A DNA stretch of 29,883 bases from the NCBI GenBank assembly GCA_904501935.1, contig CAJGDA010000003.1:1-29883 (forward strand), given 5' to 3'. Numbering within the stretch: position 1 is the first letter of the stretch; each line of letters starts with the position of its first letter. Source of the stretch: an uncultured Methanobrevibacter sp. Its GTDB lineage: Archaea; Methanobacteriota; Methanobacteria; Methanobacteriales; Methanobacteriaceae. Below are positions 1 through 9,364 of this stretch, in pieces. The notes under the pieces were generated by a model that did no database searches, was not told the DNA's origin, and saw only the letters and a program-made list of their open reading frames with translations. A program made the position numbers and the translations under genes.

Positions 1-441
1 ACGGTAGAATATTTAAAGACTTTCAATGTTCCTATATTCATTTCAGTTCAAGGTTTCTTAAGGGTCCCTGATGATGAAGTAAACGAGAATTACACTATCA
101 GATTAGATGGCAATGATGAGCTAAAAGATATTTTTAGGGGAATCCAAGCAATTTTTCTTGATGAAGAAGAAGCGAATATCATGTGTTTGGACTTTGATGT
201 AGATGAGATTGTGGTAACTAACGCTTCTCATGGTTCTAGAATAATCGCAGATGGAGAGATTAAAATTGATGCTGTAATGTGTGATGATGTTGTTGATACA
301 ACTGGTTGCGGGGATACATATATGGCAGCATATATTTCACAAAGATTATTGTTGAAATCCCCTAAAAATTCAGGCGACTTTGCTTCTGAGATTGCTAGTC
401 ATAAAATTGGATATGATGGTCCTTATAAAATGAAAAAATAA
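1..441 (+). CDS. PfkB-family carbohydrate kinase, 3' part only
   Basis: The frame is open from the first base and ends with TAA at 439-441, giving the last 146 residues of a protein that begins outside the window. It reads like the C-terminal half of a ribokinase/PfkB-fold sugar or nucleoside kinase. Near its end the motif D-T-T-G-C-G-D-T-Y-M-A-A-Y matches the family's second signature, in which the aspartate after the glycines is the catalytic base and the preceding glycines form the anion hole. Upstream, VVTNASHGS matches the strand and loop that precede the ATP site. The substrate cannot be told from this half; the family phosphorylates sugars, nucleosides and similar alcohols with ATP. 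The alanine usual in DTxGAGD is a cysteine here (GCGD). The family call is fairly secure, the substrate open. Confidence 0.85.
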   Translation, partial: TVEYLKTFNVPIFISVQGFLRVPDDEVNENYTIRLDGNDELKDIFRGIQAIFLDEEEANIMCLDFDVDEIVVTNASHGSRIIADGEIKIDAVMCDDVVDTTGCGDTYMAAYISQRLLLKSPKNSGDFASEIASHKIGYDGPYKMKK

Positions 442-552
442 ATAATTCTTTAAAATTATTGAAATGCTATTTTAAAAACATTCATTTTTAATTTTTAGTA
501 GTTTTTAACTAAATTTACTTAATTTAGAAAACTTTATTAATTAATATTATTA

Positions 553-600
553 TATTTATATAATGTATTTTTGAATTTTTTAAACACTACAAAGGGTCAT
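553..600 (+). promoter_or_regulatory. Putative promoter and ribosome site of the helicase gene
   Basis: A TATA-like element (tttatataat, 555-564) lies about 40 bp before the ATG at 602. A start site some 25 bp downstream would give a leader of under 20 bases holding aagggtcat, a weak Shine-Dalgarno match. The rest of the 442-601 gap is AT-rich, with T-runs near 485-510 that could end the upstream kinase transcript. Confidence 0.5.
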
Positions 601-601
601 C

Positions 602-3600
602 ATGTCAATTAAGTCAGATAATATAATCGAAAAGGAATTTAAAAACTTACGTAAGGAGCTTTTGGATTTAACTTTAAGAAATCAACTCCTTAACTTCAAA
701 TCAAGAGCTAAAACTATCACTATAGTAAATCAATCCCCTACAAATCTTTTTCAAACATTAGTGCTGCAAGAAAATAAGATGTATTTTGTGGCGAATAAAA
801 AAGATAAGGAAGAAGATAAATCTTCAGTTTGGGACCACATTCCATTTGACTTTTCCAAGTTTTCGGAAGGAGATAAAAAGTTAGCAACTGATTTGACTCC
901 AAAGGAACTCCAAAAGAGATTATATTACATCAATAACCAAGCTAAGACAATGCTTCAGGAGCAAGGTTATAATATTTTATATCTGGCCATTGGTTTTTTA
1001 GTCTGGAAAGACAAATCAAAACCAAGACAGAAAAATAAGGCTCCTTTAGTGCTAATTCCAGTTTCAATGGAGAGGAAAAAAGTAGGTGAATCATTTAACC
1101 TCGAATGGACTGGAGAAGATATTCAAACCAATATTTCACTTAAAGCAAAACTATTTGAAGCAGGCATAGAGCTTCCTAACTTTGAATTTAAGAGATATGG
1201 TGAAGTCATCGACCATTATATTGCAAATGTAAGGCGTGCAGTTAGCCGTATGGATGGATGGGAAGTTAATTCTGATGTAGCTTTAGGTTTCTTTAGTTTC
1301 ACTAAATTTGTAATGTATAATGACCTAAATCCTAATGCTTGGGAGGACAATGTTGATTTAACTAAAAATGAATTAATCCAAGCTATTTTCAATCCTGCCA
1401 AAAATGATCAGGAATCATTTAGGGAAGAGGATATCGATTCACGCTTAGAGTATCAGAATATGTATCAGGTTTTAGATGCTGATTCATCCCAAATTGCCGC
1501 AATTCAGGATGTTAAGGCAGGACGAAACCTTGTTGTAGAAGGTCCTCCAGGAACCGGTAAATCACAGACTATCGTAAACTTGATAGCTGAACTATTGGCC
1601 GAAGGCAAGTCCGTTTTGTTTGTTTCAGAAAAAATGGCTGCATTAGATGTTGTAAAGGACAGATTGACTGGTGTAGGATTAGGAAAATTCGTCTTGGAAT
1701 TGCATTCACATAAGACAAGACGTAAAAAATTCTTAAAGGACTTGCAAAAGGCAACCAATGTGCGTGCACAGGAGCCGTTAAACATTGATCAGACTATCCG
1801 TAAGTTGGAAACTTTGCGTCGTCAACTTGATGATTACTCTCAAATTATTCACAAGCCTGTATTTGCCGTAAACTTATCTGCATTCCAGCTATATGGTATG
1901 AAAGAGTCTGCTGATGACCATTTTGCAACTAAAGGCACACTAATGCCATTAGTCAGATTTGAAAATCCTGAATCCATTAGCTTAAAAGATTTGGATGACA
2001 TGAAAATAGCTTTGGAAAACTTGGCAGAATTGTATCAGACAATTTCCAAAGAAAACCCTTGGAGCAAATGTGCTCCAAAAAGCTTGCTTCCCGCTGACTT
2101 AAGGGAAATTGAAATGTTGATTAATGACACCCTATTCGCTTTGGACAATTTCTTGGTTGAGCGCGGAAGAGTTTATGATATTTATGGAATTAAAAAGCCG
2201 GATACCTTAAATGAGTTTCAAAATTCACTTTCTGCATTTGAGATAATCAAGTCTCAAAATGCCGAATTGATAGATGGAAGCATACTGAAGTCAGGTGCAT
2301 GGAATAATAACAATGAGGATGCATTTAAATTAATTCAAGAGCTTCAAAGATATCAGAAATACTCTGGAATTTTAAATAAATTCAACCAAAGCATTTTTCA
2401 GGCAGACATTGATAGGTTGATATACGAGTTAAGAAATATTTCCAATAAAAAGTTCAGATTCTTTAACAACAAGCAACATATTGAACTTGTTGAGCCATAT
2501 TATGCTTATCCAGTAAATGAAAGTATCGATGAGATTATAAGAGATTTGCAAGAAGCGAAAACAGTTATTAAAATGAGAAGGAATTTGGAAGCTAATGAAG
2601 CATTAGGCCAAAAATATTATGGTGCTTATTGGCATTTGAACGCCAATATTGATGATTTAAAAGCAATTGCAAAATGGATGAATGAATTTACTGCTCTTGT
2701 TCGTCAAGGAACATTCTCTGAAAATACTATTGACCTAATGAGCAAAGACTTATTTGATATTAATCCCGAAAGAGACCTTGCAGAGTATATTGATTCTGGA
2801 GAGGAATTTGTAAGAATCCTATCGAAACTTAAAGATAAATTGAACCCTAGAAGCAAGCTGATATTCAAAAGGGAAACTGGTGATGTTCCTTTTGAGGCAT
2901 GGCAAGAACAATTGTACAACTGGAGAGGACAATTATCAAGTCTTCACTTATGGTCTCAGTACTTAAATACAAAAAACGCTCTAAAAACTTCCAATGCTAA
3001 AATGTTTGTGGATTCTATTGAGAAAAGAAACATTAAAAAGGAAGATATTGAAGCATTGGTTGAAGGAAACTTTGCAGATTCACTTTTAAATATATTATTT
3101 GTTGAAAATCATGAATTGGCAACATTTGTTGGTGAGCTTCATGAAAATAGAATTCGTGAATTCAGGGACTTGGATAAGAAGATTTTGGTTTTAAACCGTA
3201 AAAGAATTTACCATAAATTAAACAGCAATATCCCAAAAATCTTTGGCGGAACTGAAAATCCACAAGCTAAGATTCTTGCAGGTGAATTTACAAGAAAAAG
3301 CGGACATATGCCGGTTCGAAAGCTATTGGAAAAAGCGGGTGGAATGATAAAACAAATCAAACCTTGTTTTATGATGAGCCCATTATCCATTGCCCAGTAC
3401 TTGGATCCAACAAACGAGGAATTGCAGTTTGATGTAGTTATTTTTGACGAAGCAAGTCAAGTAAAACCGGAAGATGCACTTGGTGCATTTATGAGAGGTA
3501 AAACCGCTGTTGTTATGGGGGATACCCAACAATTGCCTCCAACTTCATTTTTCGACCAGATGTCAGATGCTGAAAGCGATGAAGAGGAAGCAACATCACT

Positions 3601-6600
3601 TGATATGGAAAGTATCCTGCATTTATGTAAATTGTCATTCCCTGTTAAAATGCTTAAATGGCACTACAGATCACGCCACGAATCATTGATTACAGTTTCA
3701 AATAGGGAATTCTATGACGATGACTTATTGGTTTATCCTTCACCTTCACACAATGACCCTGAATTAGGTTTAAAATTCCATTATAATCCAAATACTGCAT
3801 ATCATAGAGGTTCATCTTCTGCAAACCCTCTTGAAGCTGAAGATGTTGCGGATGAAATTTTCAATCACTTTGAAAAATATGGAGATACAAAAAGCTTAGG
3901 TGTTGGAACATTCTCTGTTGCACAAAAAAACGCAATTTTAGAAGCATTAGAAGTAAAACGTAAAGAAAGACCTGAATTCGAACCATTATTTTCAGATAAT
4001 AAAGAAGAAAGATTCTTTGTTAAAAACCTTGAAACAATTCAAGGTGATGAAAGGGATGTTATTCTAATTAGTGTGGGATATGGATTTGATGAAGACAGGA
4101 AAATGTCACTCAACTTCGGTCCTTTAAATCAGGATGGTGGAGAAAGACGTTTGAATGTATTGATTACACGTGCAAGAGAAAAGTGTGTTGTATTTTCAAA
4201 CTTTAAGGCATATGATATGAAATTAACAGCAAATCCTCCTTATGGTGTAAAATCTTTAAAAGAATTTTTGGAATATGCTGAAAACTTAACATTGGGGACT
4301 CATGTTGGTGATGCATACTCTCATGAACCGTTTGAAGATGCAATTGCTAACTTTTTAGAGGAAAACGGTTACACAGTTGACAGACAAATCGGTTGCGCTG
4401 GATTTAGAGTTGATTTGGCAATTGTTGATGATGAAAATCCTGGAAAATATATCTTAGGAATCACAACTGATGGAAAAATGTATTCCTCAAGTAAAGTAGC
4501 ACGTGACCGAGATAGGCTTCGTGAACAAGTATTAAACGGTTTAGGATGGAAGCTATACCATTTATGGTCTACTGACTGGTACAGGAACAGAGACCTTGGA
4601 CGTAAAAAGCTTTTAGACTTTGTTGAAAAATCCATTCGTCAAACTCGCGCAGAAGAAAAACGCAAATCTGAAGAAGAAAAAAAATTAGCTGAAAAAAGAA
4701 GAATTGAAGCTGAAAAAAAAGCTGAAGAGTTACGTATAGCGCGTGAAAGAGAAGAAGCCGAACAGCAATCACAAGATGACATTAACATTGAGGATATTGG
4801 CCCTTCCGAATTTGTTGAAGTTGAAAAAGTTGATGACATATTGGAAAAACCAATCGATGTAAGTGAAATTGACCCATCAGAATTCTTTGAAGATGAAAAA
4901 ACAATTAATCATGATAATATTATAAAAGAAACTCCTTCTGAGTTTGTTGATGTTGAGCCTTCTAGTGGTGGGGGTGTTGTTGAGGAAACTCCTTCTGAGT
5001 TTGTTGAATTTGAACCTTCAACTAACGAATCATCCGAAAAATCTGCTGAATTCACTCCACAAGAGGATGCTGATAATGGAAAAATCCCTAAAGAGGATAT
5101 TGTTGATCAATCAGATGTGGATGAAGATAGTGAAGTGTGGGAATCAGATGAAGGTGTATCTCCAGAAGATAATGCTGAAGTATGGGAAAATGATAGGGAT
5201 TATTCTGAAGAATCAGATAAACCTCTTTCAGATGTCATCACAGATAAATTTAAATCAATCTTAAAATCAGATGAAGAAGGCAATGAAAATGAGAAAGATT
5301 CAATTTTCTCATCCATTAAATTCACTAAAGATTTGGGCGAAGACTCAGATTTCGAAAAAGATTTTGAAGAACCTGTAACAGAAGTCGTTAATGAAGAAGT
5401 ATTTGACAAATCAGAACAACACATTGTCGAAGATGATTTTGATGAAACTACAAAATATGAGGAAGATGAGATAATAACACCAAAATTCGGCACTAAAATT
5501 GATTTGGGTTCTGATGATGATTATATTGTTGTTGATCATAGTGATGATGAAGTAGTGGATAAAACAGTTCAAAGTAAGTCTGAAGAGATTTTTGAGGATA
5601 CTGTTGATTTGGGTTCTGATGATGATTATATCTATGTTGATCACAGTCATGATGACGAACGTATAATGGATGATGAAACTGATAAATATGATTTTAAAGA
5701 GGATTTAGGCAAACAAGAAAAAGTAAATGAAATACATGAAGAAGAACAAAAGCCTAGATCTAGAATGGGAAGCAATGTAAAATCATTTATTTCTGGCATT
5801 ATGGCAGGTGAATCAAAATTAGAATCTAAAGAAATTGAAACTTTTAAAGGTGAAATAATTGAAGAAGATGAAGTTCAACAATTTAAACCTGCTCCTAATG
5901 ATGATTCTGTTGTCGAAGCTGAAATTGTAAGTGATGATGAGTTAAATATTTTCACTGATGATTCATTAGGCAAATATGATGATGAACTTGAAAGACCATC
6001 TCCTAAAATGGATTATACCGAAGGGGATGAATTAAATATTTTCACTGATGACTCACTTGGTAAGGGCAAAAGAACTAATGATATTGTAGGCAAAGCTAAG
6101 GAAGAGTTCATAGATGATATATTTTATGATGAAGAGTTAAAAAGGGAAGTTTATAAAGATGAATTAGCTGATGATAATGAAATTCATCAAGATGAGGTAT
6201 TTGATAATGACATTAATGAGGAAACCCCACAGAATAATGCAATATTTGATGGTAATGATTTAGATTATAATATTAAAGAGGAAACAGTTCCTGATGATGT
6301 TGAGTTTGAAGGTAATGATTTAGATTATGATATTGAAGAGGAAGTTTCTCAAGATGGCGAAGTAATTATTGAAGATAATCATGAATTTGATATTGAAGTG
6401 GAAGAAAGTATTAAGGAAGATATGGGTGATGGAGTTACTTACTATCAGGGTTCAAATGATGTTAAAAGTAAACTTAGAAAAAATAATTTCTACTATGAAG
6501 AAGAAAAGCCTAGATCAGTTCGTGATTCAATTAGGGGAATCAAAAAAGATATGCAATATATCAATAAATCCTTAAAGGAAATCGAAAATCCAACTAAAAT

Positions 6601-7504
6601 TGATTATGTTTCAGTAGTGGATAGGACAGAAGAATATGACCCTAATGACTATTTAAGTAGACCTAGTGATGATGATTCTGATATAATCATTGAAAAAGAA
6701 GAAGGTTTAACCTTTGCAGAGAAAGAAGAACAAAGAATAGAAAAAGAAATGAGGATGGAAGCTCTCAGAAAAGATGTATCTGATGAAAAAGATGTTATTG
6801 TGCCTGTTCATGAACAAGCAAGAAGAGAAGAACTCAAAGACCAAGCTCTTGAAGATATTATTTTAAGTGCTAATGAGGATTATAGGGAAATTGAAAAGCA
6901 AAGACATAGGCAGGATAATCAATTGAAGGCATTTGATGACCAAATTCTTCCAGGCAAAAGAAAAATGGAAGATGAAATAATTGATTATGTTGAAGTCGAG
7001 GACATAGGCATAAATTCATCTGATGAGCTATACAAACAACCAATTGATAAAGTGGCTAAATCTATTAAGGAAATTGTTGATGTTGAAGGTCCAATTCATG
7101 TTAGTGAAGTAACTAAAAGAGTTAAGGATTCATGCAATATTAAAAGAGCGGGTTCTACTTTGAAAAAACGTGTCAATGCAGCTATTGATGAAGCTGAAAA
7201 CTCAGGAGATATAATTAAAATTGGAGACTTTTTATATGATGCATCAAATAACAATATTGTTATAAGAAAAAGGAATAAGCCAAATATTGATTTAATTTCA
7301 GATGAGGAAATAGCTAAAAGCATTGAAACTGTATTGATTCACAAACCGGGAATCACTACAGGCCAAATTGCAAAAGAAACTTCACGCAACTTTGGATTTA
7401 AATCAACTTCTAAAAAGACTGCAACCAGAATCAACAGTGTATTGGATTTAATGATTGCAAACAATAAAGTTAAAATAGAAAACGATATAGTTGAGCTTAA
7501 ATAG
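602..7504 (+). CDS. Giant DUF4011/SF1 helicase with Vsr-like domain, acidic repeats and DUF3320
   Basis: A 2300-residue cytoplasmic protein, probably an ATP-dependent DNA or RNA helicase/translocase in nucleic-acid maintenance or defence. Residues 1 to about 200 look like DUF4011 (LLDLTLRNQLLNF near the start). The superfamily-1 helicase core follows: Walker A GPPGTGKS at 314-321, DEAS Walker B with D949/E950, GDTQQLPP at 973-980, WHYRSRH at 1020 and ITRARE ending near 1193, resembling Upf1/DNA2-type enzymes. Residues about 1240-1325 resemble the PD-(D/E)xK/Vsr-like domain found in these proteins, but the usual acidic residue before DG seems replaced (ITTDGK, 1287-1292). A charged helix (about 1348-1390) leads into a very acidic, repeat-rich, probably disordered stretch to about 2140. 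A DUF3320-like winged helix (about 2151-2220) and a second similar domain (about 2230-2300) end it. uvrC follows at 8 bp. Family is confident, role inferred. Confidence 0.88.
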   Translation: MSIKSDNIIEKEFKNLRKELLDLTLRNQLLNFKSRAKTITIVNQSPTNLFQTLVLQENKMYFVANKKDKEEDKSSVWDHIPFDFSKFSEGDKKLATDLTPKELQKRLYYINNQAKTMLQEQGYNILYLAIGFLVWKDKSKPRQKNKAPLVLIPVSMERKKVGESFNLEWTGEDIQTNISLKAKLFEAGIELPNFEFKRYGEVIDHYIANVRRAVSRMDGWEVNSDVALGFFSFTKFVMYNDLNPNAWEDNVDLTKNELIQAIFNPAKNDQESFREEDIDSRLEYQNMYQVLDADSSQIAAIQDVKAGRNLVVEGPPGTGKSQTIVNLIAELLAEGKSVLFVSEKMAALDVVKDRLTGVGLGKFVLELHSHKTRRKKFLKDLQKATNVRAQEPLNIDQTIRKLETLRRQLDDYSQIIHKPVFAVNLSAFQLYGMKESADDHFATKGTLMPLVRFENPESISLKDLDDMKIALENLAELYQTISKENPWSKCAPKSLLPADLREIEMLINDTLFALDNFLVERGRVYDIYGIKKPDTLNEFQNSLSAFEIIKSQNAELIDGSILKSGAWNNNNEDAFKLIQELQRYQKYSGILNKFNQSIFQADIDRLIYELRNISNKKFRFFNNKQHIELVEPYYAYPVNESIDEIIRDLQEAKTVIKMRRNLEANEALGQKYYGAYWHLNANIDDLKAIAKWMNEFTALVRQGTFSENTIDLMSKDLFDINPERDLAEYIDSGEEFVRILSKLKDKLNPRSKLIFKRETGDVPFEAWQEQLYNWRGQLSSLHLWSQYLNTKNALKTSNAKMFVDSIEKRNIKKEDIEALVEGNFADSLLNILFVENHELATFVGELHENRIREFRDLDKKILVLNRKRIYHKLNSNIPKIFGGTENPQAKILAGEFTRKSGHMPVRKLLEKAGGMIKQIKPCFMMSPLSIAQYLDPTNEELQFDVVIFDEASQVKPEDALGAFMRGKTAVVMGDTQQLPPTSFFDQMSDAESDEEEATSLDMESILHLCKLSFPVKMLKWHYRSRHESLITVSNREFYDDDLLVYPSPSHNDPELGLKFHYNPNTAYHRGSSSANPLEAEDVADEIFNHFEKYGDTKSLGVGTFSVAQKNAILEALEVKRKERPEFEPLFSDNKEERFFVKNLETIQGDERDVILISVGYGFDEDRKMSLNFGPLNQDGGERRLNVLITRAREKCVVFSNFKAYDMKLTANPPYGVKSLKEFLEYAENLTLGTHVGDAYSHEPFEDAIANFLEENGYTVDRQIGCAGFRVDLAIVDDENPGKYILGITTDGKMYSSSKVARDRDRLREQVLNGLGWKLYHLWSTDWYRNRDLGRKKLLDFVEKSIRQTRAEEKRKSEEEKKLAEKRRIEAEKKAEELRIAREREEAEQQSQDDINIEDIGPSEFVEVEKVDDILEKPIDVSEIDPSEFFEDEKTINHDNIIKETPSEFVDVEPSSGGGVVEETPSEFVEFEPSTNESSEKSAEFTPQEDADNGKIPKEDIVDQSDVDEDSEVWESDEGVSPEDNAEVWENDRDYSEESDKPLSDVITDKFKSILKSDEEGNENEKDSIFSSIKFTKDLGEDSDFEKDFEEPVTEVVNEEVFDKSEQHIVEDDFDETTKYEEDEIITPKFGTKIDLGSDDDYIVVDHSDDEVVDKTVQSKSEEIFEDTVDLGSDDDYIYVDHSHDDERIMDDETDKYDFKEDLGKQEKVNEIHEEEQKPRSRMGSNVKSFISGIMAGESKLESKEIETFKGEIIEEDEVQQFKPAPNDDSVVEAEIVSDDELNIFTDDSLGKYDDELERPSPKMDYTEGDELNIFTDDSLGKGKRTNDIVGKAKEEFIDDIFYDEELKREVYKDELADDNEIHQDEVFDNDINEETPQNNAIFDGNDLDYNIKEETVPDDVEFEGNDLDYDIEEEVSQDGEVIIEDNHEFDIEVEESIKEDMGDGVTYYQGSNDVKSKLRKNNFYYEEEKPRSVRDSIRGIKKDMQYINKSLKEIENPTKIDYVSVVDRTEEYDPNDYLSRPSDDDSDIIIEKEEGLTFAEKEEQRIEKEMRMEALRKDVSDEKDVIVPVHEQARREELKDQALEDIILSANEDYREIEKQRHRQDNQLKAFDDQILPGKRKMEDEIIDYVEVEDIGINSSDELYKQPIDKVAKSIKEIVDVEGPIHVSEVTKRVKDSCNIKRAGSTLKKRVNAAIDEAENSGDIIKIGDFLYDASNNNIVIRKRNKPNIDLISDEEIAKSIETVLIHKPGITTGQIAKETSRNFGFKSTSKKTATRINSVLDLMIANNKVKIENDIVELK
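4802..5002 (+). repeat. PSEF peptide repeats inside the helicase acidic region
   Basis: Four copies of a PSEF-(V/F)-(E/D)-(V/F/D)-E motif begin at residues 1401, 1425, 1445 and 1464 of the helicase. The last two are also very alike at DNA level. They open the acidic linker between the nuclease-like domain and the C-terminal winged helices. Regular short motifs in a disordered chain often act as docking sites for a partner, but no partner is evident here. Confidence 0.8.
5501..5660 (+). repeat. DLGSDDDY direct repeat inside the helicase acidic region
   Basis: DLGSDDDYI followed by a VDHS segment occurs at residues 1634 and 1669, a 35-residue period. The first 26 bases of the two copies are identical, pointing to a fairly recent in-frame duplication. 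Confidence 0.8.
5936..6346 (+). repeat. DELNIFTDDSLGK and GNDLDY repeat pairs in the helicase
   Basis: DELNIFTDDSLGK occurs at residues 1779 and 1809 (30-residue spacing), and GNDLDY-(N/D)-I-(K/E)-EE at 1884 and 1904 (20-residue spacing). Together with the other repeats they show that the acidic region grew by several independent small duplications rather than from one uniform array. Confidence 0.75.
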
Positions 7505-7512
7505 GTTTTTAC

Positions 7513-9264
7513 ATGTCAACTAAAATCAAATCTCCCGACAATTTGCCAAATAAACCTGGTGTCTATATAATGAAGGATGATGCAGACACCATAATTTATA
7601 TTGGTAAAGCTAAAAGCTTAGTCAAACGTGTCAAATCTTATTTTAGGGAAAAATTGGACCGGCCAAAGACTCAAATACTAATGAGTCATTTTGATAGTTT
7701 AGAGTATATTGTGACTAATTCTGAAAAAGAGGCTTTGATTTTAGAGGCTACATTAATTAAAAAGCATCGGCCACGCTATAATGTCCAGCTGAAGGATGAC
7801 AAAAGATATCCATATGTTAAGATTACTGATGAAGAGTTTCCAAGATTGGTCATCACAAGAAACGTTACAAAAAACGGAGTCTATTTTGGTCCGTTTACTG
7901 ATGTGGGTTCTGTTAAGCAAACTGTTAAATTTCTAAAATCCTTATTTAAAATTAGAACATGCCGTAACATGAATGGGCCTTGTCTAAACTCACAGATTGA
8001 TTTGTGTTATGCCCCATGTGATGGAAAAATTAGTAAAGAGGAATACGGTGAAATTATAAATAAAATTGATTTGTTTTTTCAGGGTAAATATTCCACAATC
8101 GTAAACAACCTTAAAAAGGAAATGGTTGAAGCTGCTGATAGGGAAGAGTTTGAAAAGGCAGCAGTCATTAGAGACCAGATTACATCAATTGAAGAAATCA
8201 TGGAAAAACAATTCGTTGACTTTGTTGACGATGATTTGGACCAGGATGTTATAGCTATTGCTCCTAGTGAAAATGAGGTTATAGTTATTATAATGCCAAT
8301 TAGAAACGGTAAAATTGTAGGGCGCGATGACTTTTTGATGAGCGGATCGCAATATGATTCATCTTCTGAAATAATGTTTTCATTTATTCAACAGTATTAT
8401 GGTTATAATAGACATATTCCCAAACAAATCCTTTTGGATGAAAATATAGATGAAAAGGAATTGCTTGAAGAGTGGTTAAGTGATTTAAGGGGAAATAAAG
8501 TTACAATTAAAGTTCCACAAAAGGGTGTTAAGTTAAGGCTTGTAAAGATGGCTAAGAAAAATGCTGAAATTATTAAGCACCAAAAGAAAAATATGGAAAA
8601 TTCACTGATTGAGCTTAAAAAATACCTTAAGCTTGAAAAAGTGCCTCATGTAATCGAAGGATATGATATAAGTAATATTTCTGGCCAATTTGCTGTCGGT
8701 TCAAAAGTGTCCTTTAAAGATGGAAAACCCTATAAAAAAAGGTATAAACATTTTAGAATGGAAACTCCAGGACCTAACGATTTTGCCATGATGGAGGAAT
8801 TATTGACTCGCAGATTGAAATTGATTGATTCTGATCCCGAACCTGACCTAATGGTGATTGATGGTGGTAAAGGACAGTTGGGCATGGCTTGTGGCGTGTT
8901 GGAAAAGTTAAATCTTACTCATATTCCTGTCATTGGTATTGCAAAAGAATTTGAAGAGATATATCTTCCAAACACTAAGCGTCCAATTATTATTCCTAAA
9001 AATAATAAAGCATTGCATCTGCTTCAGCAAGTAAGGGATGAATCTCATCGTTTTGCAATAACCTATCATAGAAAACTGCGCAGTAAGGATATTTCAGCCT
9101 CTTCACTTGATGATATCGTTGGAATTGGTAAAAAAAGAAAGATTGCTCTTTTAAAAGAATTTGGAAGCATTGAAAATATTAAAAAGGCGTCAATTGAGGA
9201 ATTAGCTAAAACCAACGGCATGAATCAAAAAACGGCTGAAAATGTCTATAATTATTATCACTAA
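7513..9264 (+). CDS. uvrC: Excinuclease ABC subunit C
   Basis: UvrC makes the two incisions on either side of a bulky DNA lesion after UvrA and UvrB have located it. All expected parts are present in 583 residues. The GIY-YIG nuclease for the 3' cut is at about 14-95 (GVY at 16-18, YIG at 29-31, R39, E78). Four cysteines, C150, C157, C165 and C169, match the iron-sulfur ligands known in the family. A UVR coiled-coil for UvrB contact lies near 193-230. The RNase H-like nuclease for the 5' cut has D385, D450 (IDGGKGQL) and H512. Tandem helix-hairpin-helix motifs (IVGIGKKRK and following) close the protein. The gene begins 8 bp after the helicase stop, so the two are probably co-transcribed; no strong Shine-Dalgarno is seen before the ATG. 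Archaeal uvrABC is usually regarded as acquired from bacteria. Confidence 0.97.
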   Translation: MSTKIKSPDNLPNKPGVYIMKDDADTIIYIGKAKSLVKRVKSYFREKLDRPKTQILMSHFDSLEYIVTNSEKEALILEATLIKKHRPRYNVQLKDDKRYPYVKITDEEFPRLVITRNVTKNGVYFGPFTDVGSVKQTVKFLKSLFKIRTCRNMNGPCLNSQIDLCYAPCDGKISKEEYGEIINKIDLFFQGKYSTIVNNLKKEMVEAADREEFEKAAVIRDQITSIEEIMEKQFVDFVDDDLDQDVIAIAPSENEVIVIIMPIRNGKIVGRDDFLMSGSQYDSSSEIMFSFIQQYYGYNRHIPKQILLDENIDEKELLEEWLSDLRGNKVTIKVPQKGVKLRLVKMAKKNAEIIKHQKKNMENSLIELKKYLKLEKVPHVIEGYDISNISGQFAVGSKVSFKDGKPYKKRYKHFRMETPGPNDFAMMEELLTRRLKLIDSDPEPDLMVIDGGKGQLGMACGVLEKLNLTHIPVIGIAKEFEEIYLPNTKRPIIIPKNNKALHLLQQVRDESHRFAITYHRKLRSKDISASSLDDIVGIGKKRKIALLKEFGSIENIKKASIEELAKTNGMNQKTAENVYNYYH

Positions 9265-9307
9265 TGTTAAATTATTTTTAATGAAAAATAACTAATTTTC
9301 CATTAAG

Positions 9308-9356
9308 TTTAAATATAATAATTTTAATAAAGTTTTTATAAGAAATGAAAAGGGAT
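9308..9356 (+). promoter_or_regulatory. Putative promoter and ribosome site of the zinc-ribbon gene
   Basis: In the 100-bp gap after uvrC a TATA-like tttaaatata (about 9308-9317) is followed about 40 bp later by aaaaggga (near 9348-9355), a fair Shine-Dalgarno before the ATG at 9365. T-rich tracts between 9265 and 9300 could terminate uvrC. Confidence 0.45.
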
Positions 9357-9364
9357 TATGATTT

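Noticed and set aside
1504..1785. Minus-strand frames in the helicase core (1504-1785, 1569-1769)
   Set aside because: Opposite strongly conserved helicase motifs; they are antisense shadows.
4944..5264. 106-residue plus-strand frame inside the helicase gene
   Set aside because: A shadow frame of the acidic repeats; it is leucine- and asparagine-rich by frame shift, with no ribosome site.
602..9264. Antiphage defence island
   Set aside because: DUF4011 helicases are linked to defence, but no integrase, restriction genes or other defence genes lie nearby, and uvrC is the direct neighbour.
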